DNA of 44,882 bases from an uncultured Verrucomicrobiota bacterium (GTDB lineage Bacteria > Verrucomicrobiota > Verrucomicrobiia > Limisphaerales > UBA8199), in assembly GCA_903873945.1 (NCBI GenBank), contig CAIQQM010000310.1, positions 1 through 44,882 of the forward strand. Direction: 5' to 3'. Below the pieces are notes generated by a model. The model worked only from the letters and a program-made list of their open reading frames with translations. It had not been told where the DNA came from and did not search any database. A program made the position numbers and the translations under genes. Positions 34,673 to 42,542 of the stretch are shown here, in pieces (the stretch's first letter is position 1; every line of letters starts with the position of its first letter).

Positions 34673-36571
34673 TCATTGACGTGCTGCCAGCGCCTTCACC
34701 GCGCGCGCGTTTAGTGACGTTGCATTCTTCTCTGCGAGAGTTGGCCCCTGGTCGCTGTCCGGCCGGATATTCAGGTAGCTGGCTGCCTGCTCTGCAATCT
34801 CTTTGAACACTGGCGCTGCAGCCTGTCCCCCGTAATAACCCTGCTTGGGCTCATCCATCATCACCGAAATGCAAAGCTCAGGATTGTCCGCTGGAAAAAA
34901 ACCGACGAACGAGGAGAAATACTTGCGCACATAAACGCCATCCTCAACCTTCTGCGCTGTACCCGTCTTGCCCGCGGCCATGTAATGGTCCAACGCTGCG
35001 CTCGCCGCCGTCCCTTCGGGCGTCACCACCGTCTTCAACGCCTCCACTATTAGCTTCGACGCCGGCTCGCTGATGACCTGCCGCACCCGCTGCGGATAAT
35101 ACTTCGCCACCACGTGGTGTTCCTGATCCTCCAATCGATCCACCAGCATCGGTCGCATCAACACTCCGCGATTCGCTATGGCGCACATCGCCATTACCAT
35201 TTGCAACCGCGTGACTGAAATCCCCTGGCCCATCGGTATCTGGGCTATGGAAACTTTGCTCCATTTCTCCACCGGATGCACGATGCCCAATACCTCGCCC
35301 TGCAACGGTATCCCGGTTCGGGCTCCGAATCCATAGCTCCGGATGTAATCGTACAGCCGATTTTCCCCCATCTTGATCCCTATCTTCGCCGCCCCGATGT
35401 TTGACGACTTCGTGATGATGTTCTCTACTGAAAGCACCCCGTAGGGTTCATGGTCATGCAGCGTCCGGCCCGCATAATGGAAAACCCCGCGCTCGCAATC
35501 GAAAGCGTCATTCAGCCGCACCACTTGGTCGTTCAGTGCCCCCGAAACCACCACAATCTTGAAGGTCGATCCCGGCTCGGCCACGTCGCTAATCGCCCGG
35601 TTCCGACGCGCTTCGACCGGCGCCGCGCCGGGATTATTCGGGTCATAATTCGGCAATGTGGCCATCGCCAGAATCTCCCCAGTGCGCGGACGAACCACGA
35701 TCCCTGAAATGCTAATCGGCGTGTGCTTTTCCATCGCCTCCACCAGCGCCGCCTCGACCATGTGCTGAATCACAGAATCAATGGTTAGCACTACGTTCAG
35801 ACCGTCCCGCGGCTCTACGTCCTGATCCCGCAACGGCACCAACTCCCGTCGCTGGCGGTCCGTTTCCGTCACCCGCCACCCCCGGACACCTGCCAGTTTG
35901 GAGTTGAAAGTCAGCTCAATGCCGTCTTTTCCCGAAATCTCCGTCACCGGCATGTCATTCACCTCCCGCTCCTCGGCACTCGCATAGCCCAAAACATGCG
36001 CCCCCAACGTCTGGTTCGGATATGCCCGCAACTGATCGTCCCGCGAGAAAACCGCCTTCTGCCGCAAGTCGTGATAAAAAGCGCGCTCCGCCTTCGTCAG
36101 CTTCTTCTCGTCCAACCCAAATGAGATATTTCCCATCGTGGCCTGGATCTTTTGCCAAGTCTCGACTGGCACCTTATGCTTGAGCACAACATAACGGTTT
36201 GTGACCGTTTCCCCCTTCTCATTCTGCCGCAGATGCGGAACCAGGCGCTTGAGCAGCTCACTTTCGCTCATCTGCAGCAAAGGCGCTGCCGCCCGTGCCA
36301 CCTCCGCCTGATGATTGCCAATCAGCATCGGATCCGCACATACCGTTTTCACCATCACGCTCGACGCGAGCAGATTGCCCTTGGCGTCCAGGATGTCGCC
36401 CCGCCGGGGTTCCAGCAGGAATTCATGTTGCGTGTTATGCTGCGCAATCGTGCTCAATTCCTCGTGCCGTAGCACCTGCAAATCCACCAGCCGGTAGCCC
36501 AGCCCCGCAAAGGCCAGCACCAGTAATAGTGCCAAGCAGATCAATCTCCGAATTTGCAGTTGTCTTGCCAT
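34673..36571 (-). CDS. ftsI: Peptidoglycan D,D-transpeptidase FtsI (class B PBP)
   Basis: The 632-residue protein has an N-terminal membrane anchor (about 10-28), a dimerisation domain with RRGDILDAKGNLLASS, and a transpeptidase domain. The catalytic motifs are SxxK in AEPGSTFKIV, SxN in ITKSSNIGAAKIG and KTG in AAGKTGTAQKV. FtsI crosslinks septal peptidoglycan with FtsW. The order rsmH, ftsL-like, ftsI is conventional. Downstream, murF follows without murE. Confidence 0.96.
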   Translation of the reverse strand: MARQLQIRRLICLALLLVLAFAGLGYRLVDLQVLRHEELSTIAQHNTQHEFLLEPRRGDILDAKGNLLASSVMVKTVCADPMLIGNHQAEVARAAAPLLQMSESELLKRLVPHLRQNEKGETVTNRYVVLKHKVPVETWQKIQATMGNISFGLDEKKLTKAERAFYHDLRQKAVFSRDDQLRAYPNQTLGAHVLGYASAEEREVNDMPVTEISGKDGIELTFNSKLAGVRGWRVTETDRQRRELVPLRDQDVEPRDGLNVVLTIDSVIQHMVEAALVEAMEKHTPISISGIVVRPRTGEILAMATLPNYDPNNPGAAPVEARRNRAISDVAEPGSTFKIVVVSGALNDQVVRLNDAFDCERGVFHYAGRTLHDHEPYGVLSVENIITKSSNIGAAKIGIKMGENRLYDYIRSYGFGARTGIPLQGEVLGIVHPVEKWSKVSIAQIPMGQGISVTRLQMVMAMCAIANRGVLMRPMLVDRLEDQEHHVVAKYYPQRVRQVISEPASKLIVEALKTVVTPEGTAASAALDHYMAAGKTGTAQKVEDGVYVRKYFSSFVGFFPADNPELCISVMMDEPKQGYYGGQAAAPVFKEIAEQAASYLNIRPDSDQGPTLAEKNATSLNARAVKALAARQ

Positions 36572-36908
36572 TTTACATCTGAGTCTGTCCTGCTCACGCC
36601 TACCCGTCCGTACATGTCCCTAGGCGTCCCTCTGTGCCCCTATGTGTTTTACTTGTCCCTACAAACCTCTATTCGTTCCGTTTCGTCACTGCTTGTTTCT
36701 ACGGGCCCTAATTGCGCCCAATACCGATCAATTGCGCCAAAAATTTACCGCCCGCCCGCGGCGATCGGTTCCTCCTCCGGATGCGTCGCGGACGGGGGCA
36801 AATTGTTTATGATCCCGTTCTTTATGTTTCGGCCAAACCAACTTGCCAGCCGCCCGCGGCGATCGGTTCCTCACTACCGATGGCGTCACAGGCGGCGGCA
36901 AAATCTTT
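36572..36908. other. Spacer between the ftsL-like gene and ftsI, with a partial duplication
   Basis: This 337-base gap is unusually long for the cluster. Part of it is duplicated (see 36752-36872). The remainder is a pyrimidine-rich plus strand with repeated TGTCCCT/CGTCCCT words (about 36597-36665) and no credible gene on either strand. It could hold an internal promoter for the genes from ftsI onward, but no good promoter match was seen. Confidence 0.4.
36752..36872. repeat. Imperfect tandem duplication with a 23-base exact core
   Basis: A 23-base core starting CCGCCCGCGGCGATCGG is identical at 36752-36774 and 36850-36872, 98 bases apart. The flanks also resemble each other: a GATG, GGCGGGGGCAAA-type sequence follows both. 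An intergenic unit of about 98 bases has therefore been duplicated and has since diverged. The core contains the palindrome CGATCG and the near-palindrome CCGCGG. Confidence 0.7.
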
Positions 36909-37292
36909 TCAGGGCATACCCAGCATGCCGCGCTCCTGGACGGCGTATTGCCGTTCGGCGTCCGGTTTCAGCATTTCGCGCTGAGGTTCAGGCAGCCACC
37001 ACACCTGCGACGGCTGCGGCCGGACAAGCCCGAGGTTCAATGTTTTGATTCGCATTTCGAGAAAACCCGGCGAGCGCATGCTGGCGAGTTGCTTTTTCAG
37101 TTTTTCATTCTGGTCACCCAGCTCCGCCAAGCGTAGCTCCCGCCTCTTGATTTGCTGGCCGAGCCTGGAAATCTGGTCTTTTTGCCACACATAACCGATA
37201 CCGGAGCCGCCGATCAACAGACACAGCAACGAGGCCTTGAGGGCGAGGCCAAAGCGAATTGCCGCCGATTGATATTTTCGATTTCGCGCCAT
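36909..37292 (-). CDS. ftsL: FtsL-like division protein (TM plus coiled coil)
   Basis: The 127-residue bitopic protein has a basic N-terminus (MARNRKYQS), a single membrane helix (about 15-36) and a coiled coil (about 40-75, QISRLGQQIKRRELRLAEL). Its tail ends in LGLVRPQPSQVWWLPEP, much like the RMIEIARKLGL, P region of FtsL/FtsB proteins. FtsL sequences are poorly conserved, so the call rests on topology and on position one base after rsmH and before ftsI. FtsL forms a complex with FtsB and FtsQ that activates FtsWI. Confidence 0.75.
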   Translation of the reverse strand: MARNRKYQSAAIRFGLALKASLLCLLIGGSGIGYVWQKDQISRLGQQIKRRELRLAELGDQNEKLKKQLASMRSPGFLEMRIKTLNLGLVRPQPSQVWWLPEPQREMLKPDAERQYAVQERGMLGMP

Positions 37293-37293
37293 A

Positions 37294-38223
37294 TTAAACC
37301 TTTTCCATTATCCACAGCTGCGCGCTGCGGCTGCGTGGATTTTCCGCAACTTCGGACTCGTTCGGCTTGCACCCTTTGCGCACCGGCAATCTAAGTTCAG
37401 GCGAACGCGGTTCACGCAATTCCGGAACATCCACCTCTCCCGTGAATGCGTAATCCCGCGCTCGCGTGCGCCGGAATTCCTTCAGGATTTGAACTTCCAG
37501 CGAATGGAAGGTAATCACCGCCAGCCGTCCGCCGGTCTTCAGAATTCTGAGCGCCCCCGCCAAGCCTGATTGCAAAGAACCAATTTCGTCATTCACCACA
37601 ATCCGCAGCGCCTGAAAAACCTTCGTTGCCGGATGGGTTTTCCTGCCGTAACGCGGCGCCAACCGCCCAACCAGCTCTGCCAACTCCTGCGTCGTCTCAA
37701 AGCGATGGTGTTCGCGTTCCCGCACCAGCGCCCTCGCAAATTTCCGGGCATCCTTCTCGCCGCCCAGTTCCCAAAAAATTCTACTCAGCTCTTCCGCGCT
37801 CGCCGTATTCACCAGTTCTGCCGCCGTCATCGGCTGGCGCACATCCATTCGCATATCCAGCGGCCCCGCCTGCTGAAAACTGAACCCGCGTCCGGCGGTG
37901 TCTAGTTGCGCCGAGCTCACACCCAAATCCAGCAATACCCCGTCGCAACTGCCGGCGGCGACCCACTCGGACAACTCCGCGAAATTCCCGCGCCTGATCT
38001 CAAATCGCCCGGCGTATTTCGCCAGCCGCCGCTGCGCCGCCTCAACCGCGGCGCCATCGCGATCGCATCCAAACAACCACCCAGTCGGCGAACTCGCGGC
38101 CAAAATGGCTGCCGCGTGTCCAGCCCCACCGATAGTCCCGTCCACGTAACACCCACCAGGCCTGGGCCTTAACGCGTCCAGCACCTCGGCCACCATCACC
38201 GGTTTGTGAGTAAATTCCGGCAC
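37294..38223 (-). CDS. rsmH: 16S rRNA (cytosine(1402)-N4)-methyltransferase RsmH
   Basis: GTG 38223 gives 309 residues beginning with PEFTHKPVMVAEVLDAL, the normal RsmH start. The frame is open a further 162 bases, but that part overlaps the upstream gene and is not family-like. Motifs are DGTIGGAGHAAAIL (SAM binding), GCDRDGAAVEAA, VLLDLGVSSAQLD, RGFSFQQAGPLDMRMD, and VITFHSLE. It methylates C1402 of 16S rRNA. The gene begins 13 bases after the unknown dcw protein. Confidence 0.94.
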   Translation of the reverse strand: MPEFTHKPVMVAEVLDALRPRPGGCYVDGTIGGAGHAAAILAASSPTGWLFGCDRDGAAVEAAQRRLAKYAGRFEIRRGNFAELSEWVAAGSCDGVLLDLGVSSAQLDTAGRGFSFQQAGPLDMRMDVRQPMTAAELVNTASAEELSRIFWELGGEKDARKFARALVREREHHRFETTQELAELVGRLAPRYGRKTHPATKVFQALRIVVNDEIGSLQSGLAGALRILKTGGRLAVITFHSLEVQILKEFRRTRARDYAFTGEVDVPELREPRSPELRLPVRKGCKPNESEVAENPRSRSAQLWIMEKV

Positions 38224-38236
38224 GTTCCATGGATAT

Positions 38237-38836
38237 TCAGGCCTTGCCGAGCCTGAAAAAGCGCATTGTCGCTCGGCCCCAAGCGAGCCCGGACGATTCG
38301 GTTTTCCCAACCGGATGCAAAACCGGCACGGCGTTCGGGGACTGGACCGAAAGTTTGACAGGGACAACTTCCAGATCCACATCACTCAAATCGTTCCTGA
38401 GCACTCTCACCCTCTCCAGGGACAGCTCGCTCTGGATGGGAGGCTTGACCAACTGCGGGAGCGCGACTCGCGCCGCGTTTTTTTCCTGGCGCGGCAATAG
38501 CCGACCCCACCCCTTCTGCAACCGACCCGACCAGCCGCAGAGTTTCCTCCAGACATGGCCGAGATAAATATGCCGTTTCGATTCGGCAAACTTCACTGCG
38601 GCCTGAGACTGCGGCATCTCAACAGAAGCCACCTGACTCACCGCCGGAACAGCGCGGTTTTCAGATACCGAAGGTATGGTTAGCCGCATTTGGCCGGGCG
38701 GGCAGCCAGCCCGAAACGGGTTTTTCACCGAGCCAAACTTTGGCAACAATCTTTGGTTGGTCATCTGGTAACGGCCCGCTTCATCCTTGAAGCCGATCAA
38801 GCTTCTTCCCGAAGAAAGCAATCGCACAAGGCTCAT
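38237..38836 (-). CDS. Uncharacterised dcw-cluster protein between mraZ and rsmH
   Basis: The 199-residue protein starts MSLVRLLSSGRSLIGFKDEAGRYQMTNQRLLPKFG and is basic, with no membrane helix or known catalytic motif. The C-terminal half (SLERVRVLRNDLSDVDLEVVPVK) looks structured. The middle is variable and rich in Q, A and V. It starts three bases after mraZ and ends 13 bases before rsmH, so it belongs to the operon under MraZ control. I recall proteins with a similar opening in verrucomicrobial dcw clusters, but I cannot name a function. A soluble division or regulatory factor is a guess from position only. Confidence 0.75.
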   Translation of the reverse strand: MSLVRLLSSGRSLIGFKDEAGRYQMTNQRLLPKFGSVKNPFRAGCPPGQMRLTIPSVSENRAVPAVSQVASVEMPQSQAAVKFAESKRHIYLGHVWRKLCGWSGRLQKGWGRLLPRQEKNAARVALPQLVKPPIQSELSLERVRVLRNDLSDVDLEVVPVKLSVQSPNAVPVLHPVGKTESSGLAWGRATMRFFRLGKA

Positions 38837-38839
38837 AAA

Positions 38840-39304
38840 TCATTCCATGAGTTTGAATGCCTCCTGCGCCATAATCGCATCGGAGGTCTTGATTTTTTCG
38901 TAACGATCCGGATTCCAAATCTCAAACCGGTCGAGCAACCCCACCAGCACAGCTTCGTTGGTGATCCCGGCATCCCTGGCCATCTTTTCCGGCAGGCAGA
39001 TACGACCTGATTTGTCGAGGGCAACTTGAATCGATTCGCTGCCAATGAAGCGCTTCAGAACCACCTTGTTCGGATCGCTATTGGGCATCGCATCGATATC
39101 TTTCATCAATTTGGCCGTCTGTACGGGCGGCAGGGCGCGGAGACATGGCCCATCCTTGTGCTTAGGCCAAAGAACCAATGTGAACTCAACCCCAGACTTT
39201 GTCGGGCGCCATTTTGCCGGCACCTGTACACGCCGCTTCTCGTCCACTCCATGCCGATAGAGCGAGTTGTAATATGTCGGCTCAAATGTTCCGCTCGGTT
39301 CCAT
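38840..39304 (-). CDS. mraZ: Transcriptional regulator MraZ
   Basis: The 154-residue protein has two AbrB-like swapped-hairpin halves. The first is YYNSLYRHGVDEKRRVQVPAKWR; the second is IGSESIQVALDKSGRICLPEKMARDAGI. The DxKxRxxxP and DxxGRxxLP motifs are those of MraZ. MraZ forms a ring that binds repeats upstream of its own gene and represses the dcw operon. Here those repeats are present just upstream (39340-39374). It is the first gene of the cluster. The N-terminus carries a short extension (MEPSGTFEPT). Confidence 0.93.
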   Translation of the reverse strand: MEPSGTFEPTYYNSLYRHGVDEKRRVQVPAKWRPTKSGVEFTLVLWPKHKDGPCLRALPPVQTAKLMKDIDAMPNSDPNKVVLKRFIGSESIQVALDKSGRICLPEKMARDAGITNEAVLVGLLDRFEIWNPDRYEKIKTSDAIMAQEAFKLME

Positions 39305-39339
39305 TCTTATTCACAGGAGGGCCAGTGCTGCTCTTTTGC

Positions 39340-39374
39340 CCCACTGCACCCCACTTTTAACCACTTTCCCCCAC
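39340..39374 (-). promoter_or_regulatory. MraZ-binding repeat array (four GTGGG boxes, 10-bp period)
   Basis: On the minus strand the order is GTGGG (39374-39370), GTGGT (39364-39360), GTGGG (39354-39350), GTGGG (39344-39340). Each starts exactly 10 bases after the previous, ending 35 bases before the mraZ start codon. MraZ is known to bind GTGG[A/G] repeats with this spacing, so this is the autoregulatory operator. The second box has a mismatch at the last base. Confidence 0.88.
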
Positions 39375-39384
39375 TTTATGTCAA
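39355..39384 (-). promoter_or_regulatory. Candidate promoter of the dcw cluster
   Basis: A consensus -35 TTGACA lies at 39384-39379 on the minus strand. TTAAAA at 39360-39355 sits 18 bases further as a plausible -10. The MraZ boxes lie between and over these elements, so bound MraZ would block polymerase. The upstream DNA is AT-rich (about 39385-39415). Confidence 0.6.
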
Positions 39385-39404
39385 CAATATTTTCATAAAT
39401 TATT

Positions 39405-39858
39405 AAAAAGTTATTCACAGCCACTGGACGTTGCGCCTGTGCTCCTAAGTTCTCTCGATATCTATGAACCTCATTGCGAGGTCGCCAGCATTGGGGATTC
39501 TGGGCGGGTACGCCTAGGGCCGATCATTTCTCAGGCTAGGCGGGAACTGCCGTGGCGCATAGCATTTGGCGTCATTGGTGAGGTGCTCCACATATTTGTC
39601 AGTTTCAACCTCTTGAACCATTGTCAGAGCTTGGTTGTTGACGTTACCCGGAGACCCTCATGGGGTTCGACGCCCCGTACTGGTTGCGGGCTGTCTGTGT
39701 AAACTTCGTTTCCGCTGTCGTAGTAGTTGTGCTCCGTGTGTGCGTTGCCACCTTTGCAGGTCATTCACCCGCGCAGCTTACATGTCGAGCAGCGCCAAAA
39801 AGCAAATTCCTATCATTTCAATCAGGGGTGATTGCAACTACTTAGATAGTTGCGGAGA
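39405..39858. other. Spacer upstream of the dcw cluster
   Basis: About 450 bases without a convincing gene. Plus-strand frames (for example 39439-39702) have no recognisable protein features. A GCAACTA/TAGTTGC hairpin lies near 39836-39854 but lacks a T-run. The GGGGTTCGACGCCCC stretch near 39660 looks like a T-arm, but no tRNA or tmRNA body surrounds it. Confidence 0.4.
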
Positions 39859-40062
39859 TTATTGCACAACCTCCTCCCAAATCATGTCAACCAACTCCTT
39901 GCACACAGCCAGCCAGTTCTCCGCATTCTGCGCCTTCAGCGTCTCCATAACCTGCGCCAGCACGACAAGGTAAAACCCGAGACCGGGATTTGAAATCTTG
40001 TAACGTTCGGACGTTGTGACGATGCTTCTGAAAAATGCGGACCGGAGAATTCGATTTTGCAT
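39859..40062 (-). CDS. Small hypothetical protein overlapping the queA start
   Basis: The 67-codon frame starts MQNRILRSAFFRS and ends VMETLKAQNAENWLAVCKELVDMIWEEVVQ. The second half has the look of a helical, amphipathic protein with good codon-like composition. It overlaps the first 28 bases of queA on the opposite strand. A shorter version from the internal Met (METLKAQ) would avoid that overlap. I recognise no family. It may be a gene fragment. Confidence 0.3.
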   Translation of the reverse strand: MQNRILRSAFFRSIVTTSERYKISNPGLGFYLVVLAQVMETLKAQNAENWLAVCKELVDMIWEEVVQ

Positions 40063-41111
40063 TGCCGCCTGAGCTAATTGCCCAGGCTCCCGCGCCTGTA
40101 CGTGACCAGTCCCGGCTGCTGGTGTTTCGCCGTGATTCAGAACAAATCGCGCACAGAGGATTTCACGATCTGCTCGAATACCTGAAACCGGGCGATGTTT
40201 TGGTTCTCAACAACTCGCGCGTAGTGCCGGCGCGCCTGCGCGGCGCGAATTCCAAAACCGGCGGACAATTTGAAGTTCTCCTGGTCCAGGAAAACACGAT
40301 CAACGACTGGTGGGCAATGCTGCGCCCCGGCAAACGCGCGCGAGTCGGAACGCAAATTATTTTCCAGGACTTCCATCCTCGGAGAAGCGCCGTTCACGCC
40401 ATCGTAGTTGGAATAAACGAGGAAGGCCATCGCCGGTTGCAGTTTGGCGGCACACCGAACATTGCAAACTCGCTCGACCACCTGGGGGAAGTTCCATTGC
40501 CGCCCTACATCAACCGCCCGAACAATCGCCCGCTGGAACAGGATCGTGAGCGCTACCAAACAGTCTTCGCGCAAACGACTGGTTCCGTGGCGGCACCAAC
40601 CGCCGGCTTGCATTTCACCGAATCACTGATGGAAGAAATCTGCCGCAAAGGAGCCGAGATCTGTTTCCTGACCCTGCACGTTGGTTTGGGGACTTTCGCG
40701 CCAGTAAAGACAAAAACCATCGCAGCTCACCAAATGCATGAGGAACGGTATGAGCTAAGCGAAGAAACCGTCCACGCCATTAACCGGGCCAAACGCGACA
40801 GCCGGCGCGTTCTGGCTGTCGGCACTACCACAGTGCGAGTGCTCGAAAGCGTGGCCGCGCTGAATGAGGGCCGGCTTGTGGCCGGCAGCGGCAGCACGCG
40901 CATTTTCATCTTTCCCCCGTATGATTTCAAAATTGCCGATGCGCTCCTGACGAACTTTCACCTTCCGTGCTCGACACTGTTGATGCTAGTCAGCGCATTT
41001 GCGGCGCCAAAAGACACCCGCGGACGCGAGTTAATGTTGTCAGCCTACGCCGAGGCCATTCGTGAACGCTACCGTTTTTTCAGTTATGGAGATGCCATGC
41101 TCATCCTGTGA
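40035..41111 (+). CDS. queA: S-adenosylmethionine:tRNA ribosyltransferase-isomerase QueA
   Basis: The 358-residue protein transfers the ribosyl moiety of SAM to preQ1 in tRNA, forming epoxyqueuosine. It begins FDFALPPELIAQAPAPVRDQSRLLV and has VLNNSRVVPARL, EVPLPPYI, the strongly conserved TGSVAAPTAGLHFT, TLHVGLGTFAPV, AVGTTTVRVLES, and LLTNFHLPCSTLLMLVSAF. All are signature segments. The start at ATG 40035 matches the family. No other queuosine genes are in the window. A RibD-type reductase gene follows 68 bases downstream. Confidence 0.96.
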   Translation: MRTGEFDFALPPELIAQAPAPVRDQSRLLVFRRDSEQIAHRGFHDLLEYLKPGDVLVLNNSRVVPARLRGANSKTGGQFEVLLVQENTINDWWAMLRPGKRARVGTQIIFQDFHPRRSAVHAIVVGINEEGHRRLQFGGTPNIANSLDHLGEVPLPPYINRPNNRPLEQDRERYQTVFAQTTGSVAAPTAGLHFTESLMEEICRKGAEICFLTLHVGLGTFAPVKTKTIAAHQMHEERYELSEETVHAINRAKRDSRRVLAVGTTTVRVLESVAALNEGRLVAGSGSTRIFIFPPYDFKIADALLTNFHLPCSTLLMLVSAFAAPKDTRGRELMLSAYAEAIRERYRFFSYGDAMLIL

Positions 41112-41179
41112 GTTTTTAGTGCGCCGTTTTCAATCTTGAGGCAAGATTTCCGCGCGCTCATAAACAGGATTTGAAACCG

Positions 41180-41887
41180 ATGCCAAAAGTCCCAAAACAA
41201 AAACTCCCTTACGTCATGATCAACATGGCGATGACCGCGGACGGAAAAATCACGACCACCAATCGCGCCATCTCCTCGTTTGGGAGTCGACAGGACCGGG
41301 CGCAACTACTGGCGTTGCGAGCCAAAGCGGATGCGGTGATGGCCGGCGCGCGCACGGTGGATTTGAACCGCGTCAACCTCGGTCCCGGCCCTGCTAGGTA
41401 CCGCCGGCTGCGAAAAAAGCGCGGCCTTGCTGAATTCAACCTCCGGATCATCGTCAGCCGTTCGGCCACAGTTAGCCCCGATGCGGAAGTGTTTAAGCAC
41501 CGGTTTTCCCCGATTATCGTTCTCACGACCCGACGGGCTGGCAAACGGCGGCTCAGGGCGCTACGCGCGGTCGCCGAAGAGGTCAAGGTTTGCGGCGCGA
41601 AAGAGATTGATTTTCGAAGAGCGCTACGCTGGCTTTATAAAGCGCGGGGGATTAAACGCCTGCTATGCGAAGGGGGTGGCGAACTCAATGACGCTCTATT
41701 CCGCGCAGGAATTGTGAATGAACTCCACCTGACGATTTGTCCTTTGATGTTTGGCGGGCGCGAGGCCCCGACAATCGCAGAAGGAACCGGGGTTGCGAAG
41801 CTGGCGGCGGCCTTCCCCCTCGTCCTCAAAGCGATGAGAGGCATCGGTACCGAACTATTCCTCGTTTACGAAGCGCCCAGGACGTAA
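41180..41887 (+). CDS. RibD C-terminal/dihydrofolate-reductase-like reductase
   Basis: ATG 41180 gives 235 residues. The fold signature includes LPYVMINMAMTADGKI at the N-terminus, DAVMAGARTVDLNRVNL, KRLLCEGGGELNDALFRAGIVNELHLTICPLMFGG, and GTGVAKLAAAFPL. These match the pyrimidine reductase domain of RibD (5-amino-6-ribosylamino-uracil phosphate reductase). The deaminase domain is absent, so it is either a stand-alone riboflavin-pathway reductase or an archaeal RIB7-like/DHFR-like reductase of another pathway. A TTG at 41171 would add three residues. It converges on the cobalamin adenosyltransferase gene. Confidence 0.85.
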   Translation: MPKVPKQKLPYVMINMAMTADGKITTTNRAISSFGSRQDRAQLLALRAKADAVMAGARTVDLNRVNLGPGPARYRRLRKKRGLAEFNLRIIVSRSATVSPDAEVFKHRFSPIIVLTTRRAGKRRLRALRAVAEEVKVCGAKEIDFRRALRWLYKARGIKRLLCEGGGELNDALFRAGIVNELHLTICPLMFGGREAPTIAEGTGVAKLAAAFPLVLKAMRGIGTELFLVYEAPRT

Positions 41888-41932
41888 TCCCGTCCGTGTT
41901 TCGACTCCGGTTTGGACCAGCCCGAGCCAGGG

Positions 41933-42463
41933 TCACAGTTTGTTTTCGGCCTGTCTTGCGAAGAGCCAGAGCAAATCCGACAGCCGGTTTAGGTAGACGA
42001 TAACTTCTCCATTAGGAAGCTGCCCGGTCTCGTGCAGAGCGCAGACGCGCCTTTCGGCGCGGCGGCAGACGGTGCGGGCAACCTCCAAAGCTGCCGCAGC
42101 CAGATTAACGCCGGGCGTTGCCCAGCCTTGAGAAGCCGGAGATTGCACTTCAAACTCATTCACGAGTTTCTCGAGTCTCGCCGTCATCTCCGGGGCCGCC
42201 GGCGTATAACCGTCCTGAATAAAACGCGGCATGTCCTCCGGTATGATCGCCAATTCACCCATTAGCGTTATCAACTCCTTCTGAATCGCCAGCAAATGGT
42301 CGCGGATGGGAGCTTCTTCAGCCGTGGCGCGGGCCAATCCAATCGCAGCATTGAGCTCGTCCACCGCGCCATAGGCCTCGATACGCGGATGGGTCTTCGA
42401 CACCCGCCGTTTGTACATCAATGCCGTCGTGCCCTTGTCCCCGCTCCTGCTAACGATGCTCAC
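41933..42463 (-). CDS. Cob(I)alamin adenosyltransferase, PduO type
   Basis: GTG 42463 gives 176 residues that begin SIVSRSGDKGTTALMYKRRVSK, the N-terminal ATP-binding stretch of PduO-type adenosyltransferases. HPRIEAYGAVDELNAAIGLA, CRRAERRVCAL and LNRLSDLLWLFAR follow, the characteristic trimer-interface and cobalamin-site segments. The enzyme makes adenosylcobalamin from cob(I)alamin and ATP. The open frame reaches 42532 but would overlap the amidase terminator region. No cobalamin-dependent enzyme is adjacent, so the role is probably salvage or general cofactor supply. Confidence 0.93.
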   Translation of the reverse strand: MSIVSRSGDKGTTALMYKRRVSKTHPRIEAYGAVDELNAAIGLARATAEEAPIRDHLLAIQKELITLMGELAIIPEDMPRFIQDGYTPAAPEMTARLEKLVNEFEVQSPASQGWATPGVNLAAAALEVARTVCRRAERRVCALHETGQLPNGEVIVYLNRLSDLLWLFARQAENKL

Positions 42464-42512
42464 GCCACAAAAGTAGAGTTCCGGTTTCGGGGGTGAAAGC
42501 CTAAAGATTCCA

Positions 42513-42542
42513 AGAGCCTCCCATGAAGGCATTGGAGGCTCT
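42513..42542 (-). terminator. Hairpin at the end of the amidase gene, possible terminator
   Basis: AGAGCCTCC and GGAGGCTCT make a perfect 9-bp stem around a 12-base loop, touching the amidase stop codon. On the minus strand it is followed by TGGAATCTTT, only a weak T-run, so intrinsic termination is possible but not strong. Confidence 0.45.

Noticed and set aside
39640-39700. GGGGTTCGACGCCCC hairpin resembling a tRNA or tmRNA T-arm
   Set aside because: No matching acceptor stem, no tag-peptide reading frame and no CCA end could be found around it.
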